From JAVJSU01 sp040219275 (GTDB taxonomy: Bacteria > Chloroflexota > Anaerolineae > Aggregatilineales > Phototrophicaceae): 64,000 nucleotides of DNA. Under the pieces are notes generated by a model, which had not been told where the DNA came from, did no database searches, and saw nothing but the letters and a program-made list of their open reading frames with translations. The position numbers and the translations under genes were made by a program. The stretch covers positions 107,785 through 171,784 of the forward strand of contig JAVJSU010000027.1 in assembly GCA_040219275.1 (NCBI GenBank), given 5' to 3'. Positions 45,417 through 53,298 of this stretch are shown in pieces (the stretch's first letter is position 1; each line of letters starts with the position of its first letter).

Positions 45417-47831
45417 ATGCGCTATTTAGAGCCTTTCCAAGGATGGCGCTTAACGTTTTTTCAGGGCACCATTGTTGCGGTTTTTCTCATCTTTAGCATC
45501 CGCATGTATCAGTGGCAGGTCGTCAATTATGACGAAGCCTTCGCCGCCGCAGAAGAAAATCGGCTGACAGAATTTCCTATCCCGTCAGATCGTGGTGTAG
45601 TTTTTGACCGCTATGGCACTATCCTCGCAGGCAACTCGCCCGCGTACAACGTCACCATCATCCCGGCGGCATTACCGGACAGTCTTGAAGAAACACTAGA
45701 AATTTATCGTCGAATCTCCTCACTGGTAGATGTGCCGCCCACCCGCGCCATCGCTAATGCGTCCGGGTCGAATGTACGTAGCATCGAGGAACTCGTCGCC
45801 GAGGGTGAAGGTATTCGCCCGTTTAATCCTGTGGTCGTCGCGCTCGATATTCCGCGCCGTGTCGCGTTGCAAATCCGTGAAGAATCCATCGAAATGCCGG
45901 GTGTAGGCATCGAGGTGGCGGCGGTACGTGAATATCCGTATGGCGAGCTACTGTCTCATGTTATCGGGTATACGGGACCCATCGGACCGGAAGAAGCACT
46001 TGAACTAATCGATCTTGGATACAATCCAAACTTTGATCGTATCGGTTACGATGGACTAGAAGCCTCGTTAGAAAATGTAGTCGCTGGTGAACGGGGTTCA
46101 GAATTACGTGAAATTGATGTTGCCGGTGAAATTCTGAGTGTGCTACGACGTGAACCCTCAATTCCGGGGGAAAATGTACGCCTGACGATTGATGCCGAAT
46201 TACAGGCGGCGGCGCAACAAGCTCTACAAAATCGGATCAACTTTATCAACGCTGACGAAGGCTTTATTCGTACACAAACCGGTGTGGTCATCGCTATGAA
46301 CCCGATGACGGGGGAAATTCTGGCGCTGGTCAGCTACCCTAGCTACGATAACTCTCGCTTCGCCCGTGAAATTGACGCTGATTATTATTTGCAAGTCCTG
46401 AACGACCCGCTTACGCCACTGGTGAATCATGCCGTCGGCTCGGTGTATCCACCCGGTTCCGGTTGGAAGCTCATCACAGCGGCAGGCGCATTGGAAGAAA
46501 ATGTAATCGATCAATACAGTACGCTGTATGACCCTGGTGATTTATTGGTTGCAAATTTCTACGCAGAAAATGATCGTGGGGCAGATCAACGCTTTGTCTG
46601 TTGGAATCGTGAGGGGCATGGGGCTTTAGATATGCGTGGCGCGATTGCCAATAGTTGCAATGTGTATTTCTATCAGGTAGGGGGTGGTAGTCCGGGTCTC
46701 TCGGCAGAACGGCTCCGTCCCGAAGGGCTAGGGATTGATGATCTGTTCCGATATGCAACCGCGCTTGGCATCGGCTCGTACACAGGTGTCGAATTGTATG
46801 GCGAAGTGGCAACCCGAATGCCCGACCCTGATTGGAAACGCCGCATTGCCGGGGAGAATTGGTCTACCGGTGATACTTACAATGCCGCGTTCGGACAGGG
46901 ATTCCTGAATGTTACGCCGCTCCAACTGATTAATTCCGTTGCGGGTCTCGTCAATAACGGTACGATCTATCAACCAACGCTCATCCGTGAATTTCTGGAT
47001 GGTGAAGGCAATGTGATTGAACCGTTTGAGCCACAGGTGATGCGGAATGTCAATCTTGAGGGCATTCCAGAAGATCAACCCATTCGTCTGCATATGCTCG
47101 AAGACATGATCATTCAAGGACCCAATAGCCTCACCTGTTATTGTGAACCTTCTAGTGATTTCTATAATGCGAATCGTTGTAATCCAGACAGCTATATCAA
47201 CCGTGTGGATATTAACCCCGCTCAGTTCGAAGAAGAATGGCGTGATTACACGGTATTCGTACCGGACACATTCAATTTTGCCTTCACATCCATCTGCGAT
47301 TCTCTGCGTTTTGACTCCAATTACACTCCGGCTTTTTTGAGTACAGATACGTTGCAAATTGTACGTGAGGGGATGCGTCAGACAGTGGTCACCGGAACGG
47401 CAGGTGGCGCGAACCTTCCTTATGTCGAAGTTGCGGGGAAAACCGGTACAGCGGAATATTGCGACAACATCGCCTACCCGCTCGGATTGTGCGTACAGGG
47501 TGCGTGGCCCTCCCATGCGTGGTTCAATGCCTATGCCCCGTATAGTGATCCAGAAATTTTGATTATCGGCTTTATTTATAACGCAGGTGAGGGATCAAGA
47601 AACGCGCTTCCGGTAGTGGTAGAAACAATGGATGCTTACTTCCGCTTACAAGCAGAGCGTGAAAATCAGCCCCTACCGGAAGTTGACTTTACACAATTGA
47701 CACCCAACATTTTTATCCCCAGTAATGAACCGCCACCGCCGGGATTTGAATGGCAAGTGCCTGATTTCTCAAATTCCGTCTTCCAGCAAAATGAGCAAAC
47801 AGAAGAGCTTCCTAATGACGAAAACCCGTAA
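45417..47831 (+). CDS. mrdA: Penicillin-binding protein 2 (elongasome transpeptidase)
   Basis: 804 residues, longer than the usual about 630. A single N-terminal membrane helix (FFQGTIVAVFLIFSIRMYQW) leads to the PBP dimerisation domain and transpeptidase domain. Active-site motifs: SGWK with nucleophile Ser348 and Lys351, SCN at 413-415, and KTG at 675-677. SxN and KTG are 262 residues apart, about 100 more than in E. coli PBP2; the insertion (roughly 540-655) contains four cysteines (LTCYCEP, NRCNP, SICDS). A strong terminator follows, marking the end of the mre operon. Confidence 0.94.
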   Translation: MRYLEPFQGWRLTFFQGTIVAVFLIFSIRMYQWQVVNYDEAFAAAEENRLTEFPIPSDRGVVFDRYGTILAGNSPAYNVTIIPAALPDSLEETLEIYRRISSLVDVPPTRAIANASGSNVRSIEELVAEGEGIRPFNPVVVALDIPRRVALQIREESIEMPGVGIEVAAVREYPYGELLSHVIGYTGPIGPEEALELIDLGYNPNFDRIGYDGLEASLENVVAGERGSELREIDVAGEILSVLRREPSIPGENVRLTIDAELQAAAQQALQNRINFINADEGFIRTQTGVVIAMNPMTGEILALVSYPSYDNSRFAREIDADYYLQVLNDPLTPLVNHAVGSVYPPGSGWKLITAAGALEENVIDQYSTLYDPGDLLVANFYAENDRGADQRFVCWNREGHGALDMRGAIANSCNVYFYQVGGGSPGLSAERLRPEGLGIDDLFRYATALGIGSYTGVELYGEVATRMPDPDWKRRIAGENWSTGDTYNAAFGQGFLNVTPLQLINSVAGLVNNGTIYQPTLIREFLDGEGNVIEPFEPQVMRNVNLEGIPEDQPIRLHMLEDMIIQGPNSLTCYCEPSSDFYNANRCNPDSYINRVDINPAQFEEEWRDYTVFVPDTFNFAFTSICDSLRFDSNYTPAFLSTDTLQIVREGMRQTVVTGTAGGANLPYVEVAGKTGTAEYCDNIAYPLGLCVQGAWPSHAWFNAYAPYSDPEILIIGFIYNAGEGSRNALPVVVETMDAYFRLQAERENQPLPEVDFTQLTPNIFIPSNEPPPPGFEWQVPDFSNSVFQQNEQTEELPNDENP

Positions 47832-47864
47832 TTTTCAGGCATAGGTTAAATCGGTAAATCGCTC

Positions 47865-47902
47865 AAAATCGGTATGATGTAACAATCATGCCGATTTTTG
47901 TT
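47865..47902 (+). terminator. Strong rho-independent terminator after mrdA
   Basis: A 14-bp stem (AAAATCGGTATGAT at 47865-47878 with ATCATGCCGATTTT at 47885-47898, one G-T wobble), six-base loop, then TTTTTGTT. It is nearly symmetric and could work in both directions. The rest of the 301-base gap to minC has two GGTTATTA copies near 47957-47980 and no ORF. Confidence 0.85.
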
Positions 47903-48132
47903 ATCGATTCACTGTATACAAACCAGAATCAAACACTACCGACACTTCAATCAGGTTATTATTTAAGAGGTTATTAAATCGGGAACACGCTATCGGCTAA
48001 TAGACACGCTTCGGCAACGCATTGTCAAACAATGAACACATGGCGCGACGGCTCAATGTAGAATATACTTATCCTCATTAAGAATTTGTTGGATTTGTTT
48101 ATTTCTATGCAGTCACGGAGCGATGCCAAGTC

Positions 48133-48819
48133 ATGACAGACGGCAACGTCAGCATCAAAGGCGTTAAAGACGGATTACTGGTCACGTTAAGTCAATCAGA
48201 AGAATGGTTGATGATTACCCGCGAACTTGCGGAACGGATTGACGAAAAAGCCGATTTTTTCGCCGGTGCACAGATTACAGTGGATTTGGGTGCACGGGCT
48301 GTGCCGAAATATGAGCTTACGTCGCTTAAAGCATTGTTAGAACGGCGCGGGTTATCACTCAACATCGTATTGAGCGATAGCCAGACCACAATGGATGCCG
48401 CCGACGCGCTTGATTTACGCACAACATCTGCTGTGCATACACCCGGTAGAGAACCGAATGAAACCCTACCCATCAACCCTGAAGAAGAGGGAACAATGGG
48501 GGTTTTAGTAAAGCGCACGTTGCGAAGCGGTCGCACGATACACAATGATGGGCATGTCGTGGTGTTTGGCGATGTGAATCCGGGGGCGGAGATCGTTGCC
48601 GGAGGGGATGTTATCGTCTGGGGGAAACTTCGTGGCAATGTTCATGCCGGCGCGAATGGGGATGAAAGCGCCATCGTTTGTGCGCTGGATATGATCCCAA
48701 CCCAATTGAGAATCGCCGGTTATATTACAACCTCACCAACAGAAAAACGGCGAGAAATTAAACCAGAAATTGCATTTATCCGTGACGAACAAATTGTCGT
48801 GGAAGCCTGGAATAAGTAA
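48133..48819 (+). CDS. minC: Septum site-determining protein MinC
   Basis: 228 residues. The N-terminal domain (1-105), which inhibits FtsZ, begins VSIKGVKDGLLVTLSQSEEWLMITREL. After a linker, the C-terminal beta-helix has the MinC pattern TLRSGRTIHNDGHVVVFGDVNPGAEIVAGGDVIVWGKLRGNVHAG. It lies first in minC-minD-minE, 17 bases before minD. It blocks FtsZ rings away from midcell when recruited by MinD. Confidence 0.95.
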   Translation: MTDGNVSIKGVKDGLLVTLSQSEEWLMITRELAERIDEKADFFAGAQITVDLGARAVPKYELTSLKALLERRGLSLNIVLSDSQTTMDAADALDLRTTSAVHTPGREPNETLPINPEEEGTMGVLVKRTLRSGRTIHNDGHVVVFGDVNPGAEIVAGGDVIVWGKLRGNVHAGANGDESAIVCALDMIPTQLRIAGYITTSPTEKRREIKPEIAFIRDEQIVVEAWNK

Positions 48820-48836
48820 GGAAAGGACCTGATAGG

Positions 48837-49646
48837 ATGGGGGCGAAAGTCATAACAGTCACGTCCGGGAAGGGCGGGGTCGGCAAAACAACCACAACGG
48901 CGAATTTAGGGGTGTCTTTAGCACGCTTAAATAAGCGAGTCGTGGTGATAGATGCTGACATCGGCTTACGCAACCTTGATGTCGTGATGGGGTTGGAAAA
49001 TCGCATCGTTTATGATCTCGTGGATGTCGTAGAAGGACGCAGTAAATTGCGTCAGGCAATGATTAAACACAAACAATTCCCTGATCTGTATCTGATTCCG
49101 GCGGCGCAAACCCGTGATAAAACCGCGGTTAGCCCTTCAGATATGGTGACGATTTGCAACAAACTACGTGAAGAATTTGACTTCGTGCTGATTGACTCCC
49201 CTGCCGGTATTGAGCGTGGATTTCGAAACGCCATTGCTCCCGCAGATGAAGTGTTGATCGTGACCAATCCAGAAGTCTCTGCCGTGCGCGATGCAGACCG
49301 TATCATCGGGTTGATCGAAGCGGAGAACAAAGGTCCGGCACGCCTGATCTTGAATCGCGTCAAGATGGAAATGATTAAAAGGGGTGAAATGCTCTCTGCG
49401 GAAGATGTAACCGACATCCTCGCAATTAGCATCATCGGGATCGTACCGGAAGATGAAAATGTGATCCCGGCATCCAATAGTGGTGTACCTGTTACTCTTA
49501 ATGAAAATTCTCGTGCGGGTGTTGCTTTCCGCAATATTGCCCGCAGATTAAACGGCGAAAAAGTCGATTTTATGTCGTTAGATAACTCCGGTGGGATATT
49601 CCAGCGCCTAACGCGTCTGTTCGCCGGTGGACAAGGTAACGAGTAG
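48837..49646 (+). CDS. minD: Septum site-determining ATPase MinD
   Basis: 269 residues. Deviant Walker A GKGGVGKTT (about 10-18), Walker A' region VVVIDADIGLRNLDVVMGLENRIVYDLVDVVEG and the switch VLIDSPAGIERGF are all typical. The C-terminal amphipathic membrane-targeting helix is present (IFQRLTRLFAGGQGNE). It binds the membrane as an ATP dimer and recruits MinC; MinE stimulates its ATPase. AAGGAC precedes the start. Confidence 0.97.
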   Translation: MGAKVITVTSGKGGVGKTTTTANLGVSLARLNKRVVVIDADIGLRNLDVVMGLENRIVYDLVDVVEGRSKLRQAMIKHKQFPDLYLIPAAQTRDKTAVSPSDMVTICNKLREEFDFVLIDSPAGIERGFRNAIAPADEVLIVTNPEVSAVRDADRIIGLIEAENKGPARLILNRVKMEMIKRGEMLSAEDVTDILAISIIGIVPEDENVIPASNSGVPVTLNENSRAGVAFRNIARRLNGEKVDFMSLDNSGGIFQRLTRLFAGGQGNE

Positions 49647-49659
49647 TGGGGACACAATC

Positions 49660-50091
49660 ATGACCGGATTTTTTGATCGAATGTTGGGGCGTGGCAAAGA
49701 GCCAACCGCGAGCAAAGCCAAAGAACGATTACAATTTGTCCTTGTGCATGATCGCATCAATCTGCCACCGGAGCGTTTGAAAGAGATGAAGGAAGAAATT
49801 CTCGCCGTCATCTCTAAATACGTTGCCGTTGCCAGTGATGAGGTAGATATTGCGCTCGAACAGCGTGACCGTAACCAGAACAGGCTCATCGCAGAGATAC
49901 CGTTCTCCAAAAGTATCGATAAAAAAGACGACACGCATCCAAGTAGACACACCGCCACGAGTAAGCTGATGCTTGATGAAAACGATGATCTTTTACTCGA
50001 TGATGATGACGACATCATGGAAACACGACGCAATATGGCGGCAACAGATAATGCGGTAGATGGCGATTTGGGCGATTTCGACGACGATTAA
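49660..50091 (+). CDS. minE: Cell division topological specificity factor MinE with acidic tail
   Basis: 143 residues from ATG 49660, 13 bases after minD; a start 33 bases earlier overlaps minD. The MinE part (about 1-88) begins with the membrane-targeting helix TGFFDRMLGRGKE and has the anti-MinCD/topological core KERLQFVLVHDRINLPPERLKEMKEEILAVISKYVAV. The usual family length is about 88, so the last about 55 residues are an extra tail, very acidic (LDENDDLLLDDDDDIME, GDLGDFDDD). No other member I can recall has it; its function is unknown. Confidence 0.9.
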   Translation: MTGFFDRMLGRGKEPTASKAKERLQFVLVHDRINLPPERLKEMKEEILAVISKYVAVASDEVDIALEQRDRNQNRLIAEIPFSKSIDKKDDTHPSRHTATSKLMLDENDDLLLDDDDDIMETRRNMAATDNAVDGDLGDFDDD

Positions 50092-50273
50092 GCCGCACGC
50101 TAAACGATTGACTTGCGGAGATAACACCACCACATAATCTCTGTTCAATGTTCAAAAGAATGAACCCTACTCGCTTCATTTTTACGTCGATCAAGGTCGA
50201 TTCTCTGAGATGAGGCTGTATATTGTCGTCGTCCACGTTACCTGTGCATCCCCTACGCCATTCATGACTGACC

Positions 50274-50302
50274 TTCACCGAATCTGCAACTTCCGATATA
50301 AT
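50274..50302 (+). promoter_or_regulatory. Putative sigma-70-type promoter for rodA
   Basis: TTCACC at 50274-50279, a 17-base spacer, and a perfect TATAAT at 50297-50302, about 40 bases before rodA. It suggests rodA and gltX can be transcribed independently of minE. The 251-base gap otherwise holds no ORF that I can support. Confidence 0.65.
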
Positions 50303-50342
50303 GCCTGTCTATAGCGTGTAATTTAGATGGGTAATTCTCAGT

Positions 50343-51455
50343 ATGAGTAATCCACTAGCGATCTGGCGACGCTTTGATCTTGTTCTCTTTGGCGTAACCA
50401 TCGCCCTAATGATCTTTGGCATCTTAATGATTCGTAGTGCCACCCTTGATGCCGTTGACACTGATTTAATCAGCCGTGTTCCAGATCAAATTTTATATGG
50501 CACCATTGGCGTGGTGCTTATTTTCGTGCTCACTGCGGTTGATTATCGCCTGTTAGGCGGTGTTCATATGTGGCTGTATCTGGCGCTGATGATTTTATTG
50601 CTCCTCGTGCCGATCATCGGGACCGTGGGTGATGCCGGTGCGCGCCGTTGGATTAACGTGGGTATCCTGATTCAGCCATCAGAATTGGGCAAAATCATCA
50701 TCGTGATCGGGCTTGGGCATTGGCTTTCTGAACGCTTTGACCAGATGGACAAACTAACCACCGTGCTCGGTTCAATGCTTTATATCGCGCCGGTTGTGGC
50801 ATTAATCTTCATCCAGCCTGATCTCGGAACAACCATCGTGTTCGGTGTGTTATGGTTTACGCTTGTTTGGGCGGCAGGTTTACGTATCCGGCATATTGTT
50901 ATTTTTGTTGTGGTTGGCGTTATTTCTGCACCGTTGATCTGGTCACAAATGCAACCTTATCAGCAACAACGTATCACCAATTTCGTCTTACCGGCGGAAG
51001 ATGTTGATGAAGATCGTGGATCGCGCTACAACATTATTCAGGCAGAAATCAGCATTAGCTCTGGCGGTATATTTGGAAAAGGTTACGCCAACGGCACGCA
51101 GAACATCGGGCGATTCTTACGTGTGCGCCATACCGATTTTATCTTCAGCGTGATTGCGGAAGAATTTGGCTTGCTCGGCGGATTAACCGTAATGTCGCTG
51201 ATTGGTATTGTCATTTTCCGTATCTTGCGGGGGGCGCGTCTCGCCATTGATCCGCTGGGCAGTATGATCTGTTATGGAATCGCGGCGATGATTTTCTTCC
51301 AAACGGTCGTGTCTATTGGCATGAATCTGGGCTTGTTGCCGGTAACCGGTTTAACCCTACCCTTCATTAGCTCCGGCGGTACATCACTTTTATCAATGCT
51401 AACGGGTGTGGGTCTGGCGCAAAGTGTGATCGTGCGCCGTCGTCGCGTGTCATAA
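50343..51455 (+). CDS. rodA: Peptidoglycan glycosyltransferase RodA (SEDS family)
   Basis: 370 residues with about 10 membrane helices. SEDS motifs: GDAGARRWINVGILIQPSELGKI (catalytic region context), FIQPDLGTTIVFGVLWFTLVWAAG and LPFISSGGTSLLSMLTGVGLAQSV at the C-terminus. Length and sequence favour RodA over FtsW, and the link to mrdA supports that. It polymerises glycan strands for PBP2 to cross-link. Confidence 0.93.
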   Translation: MSNPLAIWRRFDLVLFGVTIALMIFGILMIRSATLDAVDTDLISRVPDQILYGTIGVVLIFVLTAVDYRLLGGVHMWLYLALMILLLLVPIIGTVGDAGARRWINVGILIQPSELGKIIIVIGLGHWLSERFDQMDKLTTVLGSMLYIAPVVALIFIQPDLGTTIVFGVLWFTLVWAAGLRIRHIVIFVVVGVISAPLIWSQMQPYQQQRITNFVLPAEDVDEDRGSRYNIIQAEISISSGGIFGKGYANGTQNIGRFLRVRHTDFIFSVIAEEFGLLGGLTVMSLIGIVIFRILRGARLAIDPLGSMICYGIAAMIFFQTVVSIGMNLGLLPVTGLTLPFISSGGTSLLSMLTGVGLAQSVIVRRRRVS

Positions 51456-51504
51456 TCAATCATCATCATTTATTGCATCAATCGCAATTTTAAGGAGTAA
51501 CACA

Positions 51505-52995
51505 TTGTCTGAAACAAAACCCGTGCGGACTCGCTTCGGACCTAGCCCAACAGGTCCATTACATATTGGCGGTGCGAGAACCGCGCTGTTCGGCTGGTTA
51601 TTGGCGCGTCATTATGGCGGGCAGTTCATTCTACGCATCGAAGACACAGATCAAACCCGCTTCGTTGAAGGTTCGGTTGATCTCGTGAAAAATGGCTTAT
51701 CGTGGCTCGGCTTAGATTGGGACGAAGGACCGGATAAAGGCGGACCTTATGGACCCTATACACAGTCAGAACGGCTCGACCTCTATCAGAAATGGGCGCA
51801 ATGGTTGCTCGATAATGACAAAGCCTACCGCGCTTATGATACGCCGGAAGAATTGGACGCGATCAACAACGAACTACGCGCACGGAAGTTACCACCCGGT
51901 TATGATGGTCGCCATCGCAACCTGAGTCCTGAGCAGGAAGAAGCCTTCATCGCCGAGGGACGCAAGCCGGTCATCCGCTTTAAAACGCCCCAAGAAGGCA
52001 AAATTGTCGTCAAAGACCTGATTCGTGGTGAGGTGGAATTTGACAATAGTACCTTACAGGATACCGTTCTGCTAAAATCCGACGGCTTCCCCACGTATCA
52101 TCTTGCGGTCATCATTGACGATCACTTTATGGAAATTTCCCATGTGACGCGTTCGATTGAATGGTTCCCGTCTCTGCCACTACATACTCATTTGTGGCAG
52201 GCATTCGGTTGGGAGATGCCGCAATATGCACATCTGCCCGTTCTGCTAAACCCAAACGGAAAAGGCAAACTGAGCAAGCGCCATGCAGGTTTTAGTGAAG
52301 ACGGAAAACAGATTCTTGTATTAACCAAAGAATTTGAAGATGCGGGCTATTATGCACCGGCTGTGGTCAACTTCCTGACGAACATAGGCTGGAATTTCGG
52401 CGATGAGCGCGAAGTCTTCGATGTGGAAGAAGCGATTGAACGATTTGACATCACGACTGTAAATCCCGCCAATAGCGTTTACCCGATTGAAAAATTGGAC
52501 TGGCTGAATGGCATTTATATCCGTGAGAAAATGACGGATGATGAACTCGTCACTGAACTACAGAAACCCTTAGAGGCGGCAGGTTATACAGTTGATCTTG
52601 ACGTACTAAAACAGATTGTCCCGATCGTGAAGACGCGCATCAAAACCTTTAACGATGTGGTTGATCTGGCGGGTTTTTTCTTCAGCGAAGACTTTAAGCC
52701 ACCTACCCCTGAAGATGTCATCCAGAAGAAAATGGATGCGGCACAGACGCGGGACTTGCTACTGGCAACCGATGAAGTATTGGCGACGATTGAGCCATTT
52801 GACCATACAACGCTCTATGAACGCATGAAAGAGCTTGTCGGTGAACTTGGTCTAAAGAACGGTCAGGTATTCGGCGCACAACGCGTTGCCGTCACCGGAC
52901 AGACGATCTCCACACCCACATTTGAAACAATGGAGATTTTGGGACGCGAAGAAACTCGCCGACGCATTCAACTTGTGGCTAAATTGCTTGAATAG
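51505..52995 (+). CDS. gltX: Glutamate--tRNA ligase
   Basis: 496 residues starting at TTG 51505 behind AAGGAG. Class I synthetase motifs: PSPTGPLHIGGART (HIGH region) and KLSKRHAG (KMSKS-type). The C-terminal anticodon-binding domain is complete. It charges tRNA-Glu, and tRNA-Gln too if the organism uses the amidotransferase route; the following gene is a tRNA-Gln. It follows rodA by 49 bases. Confidence 0.96.
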   Translation: MSETKPVRTRFGPSPTGPLHIGGARTALFGWLLARHYGGQFILRIEDTDQTRFVEGSVDLVKNGLSWLGLDWDEGPDKGGPYGPYTQSERLDLYQKWAQWLLDNDKAYRAYDTPEELDAINNELRARKLPPGYDGRHRNLSPEQEEAFIAEGRKPVIRFKTPQEGKIVVKDLIRGEVEFDNSTLQDTVLLKSDGFPTYHLAVIIDDHFMEISHVTRSIEWFPSLPLHTHLWQAFGWEMPQYAHLPVLLNPNGKGKLSKRHAGFSEDGKQILVLTKEFEDAGYYAPAVVNFLTNIGWNFGDEREVFDVEEAIERFDITTVNPANSVYPIEKLDWLNGIYIREKMTDDELVTELQKPLEAAGYTVDLDVLKQIVPIVKTRIKTFNDVVDLAGFFFSEDFKPPTPEDVIQKKMDAAQTRDLLLATDEVLATIEPFDHTTLYERMKELVGELGLKNGQVFGAQRVAVTGQTISTPTFETMEILGREETRRRIQLVAKLLE

Positions 52996-53038
52996 GGCTT
53001 GACGAGCGAAATCTAGTTTGATACGATTTCAAAGTCCG

Positions 53039-53110
53039 TGGGAGATAGTTTAATTGGCAAAACTACGGATTCTGGTTCCGTCGTTCTTGGTTCGAGTCCA
53101 GGTCTCCCAG
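53039..53110 (+). tRNA. tRNA-Gln (anticodon CUG)
   Basis: 72 bases form a full cloverleaf: acceptor TGGGAGA (53039-53045) pairs with TCTCCCA (53103-53109), discriminator G; anticodon stem ACGGA/TCCGT with loop TTCTGGT, giving anticodon CTG; T-arm CTTGG-TTCGAGT-CCAGG with a G-T pair. CCA is not encoded. It reads CAG glutamine codons. It lies 43 bases after gltX and just before a terminator, and may have served as an integration target. Confidence 0.93.
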
Positions 53111-53113
53111 AAA

Positions 53114-53134
53114 TTTGACAATGACATTGTCAAA
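53114..53134. repeat. Perfect 10-bp inverted repeat right after tRNA-Gln
   Basis: TTTGACAATG (53114-53123), A, CATTGTCAAA (53125-53134). It starts three bases after the tRNA end. The arms and one-base centre fit a recombinase or repressor binding site better than a terminator. Confidence 0.7.
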
Positions 53135-53139
53135 ACGCA

Positions 53140-53174
53140 AAATCCCGTCAAATTGGCGGGATTTTTTGTTTTTT
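53140..53174 (+). terminator. Rho-independent terminator after tRNA-Gln
   Basis: AAATCCCG (53140-53147) pairs with CGGGATTT (53157-53164), extended by T-G and C-G inside, loop AAATT, then a long T-run TTTTTTGTTTTTT. It terminates the gltX/tRNA-Gln transcript. Confidence 0.88.
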
Positions 53175-53228
53175 AGATCGTAAATGTGGCGACAAATGAC
53201 AAAGTTTTCACGGGTTTTACGTAATAAT

Positions 53229-53249
53229 AGGTTCGAATCCAATCACCCC
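53229..53249. other. Orphan tRNA T-arm/3'-end-like fragment
   Basis: AGGTTCGAATCC followed by AATCACCCC looks like the T-arm and start of the 3' acceptor strand of a tRNA, with no matching 5' part upstream. It lies 120 bases after tRNA-Gln and is probably an old attachment-site remnant. A second such piece is at 53350-53376. Confidence 0.5.
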
Positions 53250-53298
53250 TCAGTATTGCAAAGTTAGTAAGTAATAAATGTGCAAATTTTGTAATAAC

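Noticed and set aside
46728..47516. 262-codon open frame antisense to mrdA
   Set aside because: Shadow of a well-supported PBP2 gene, no family match, no ribosome site.
49052..49657. 201-codon open frame antisense to minD
   Set aside because: Shadow of the minD coding frame, low-complexity Ser/Arg-rich composition.
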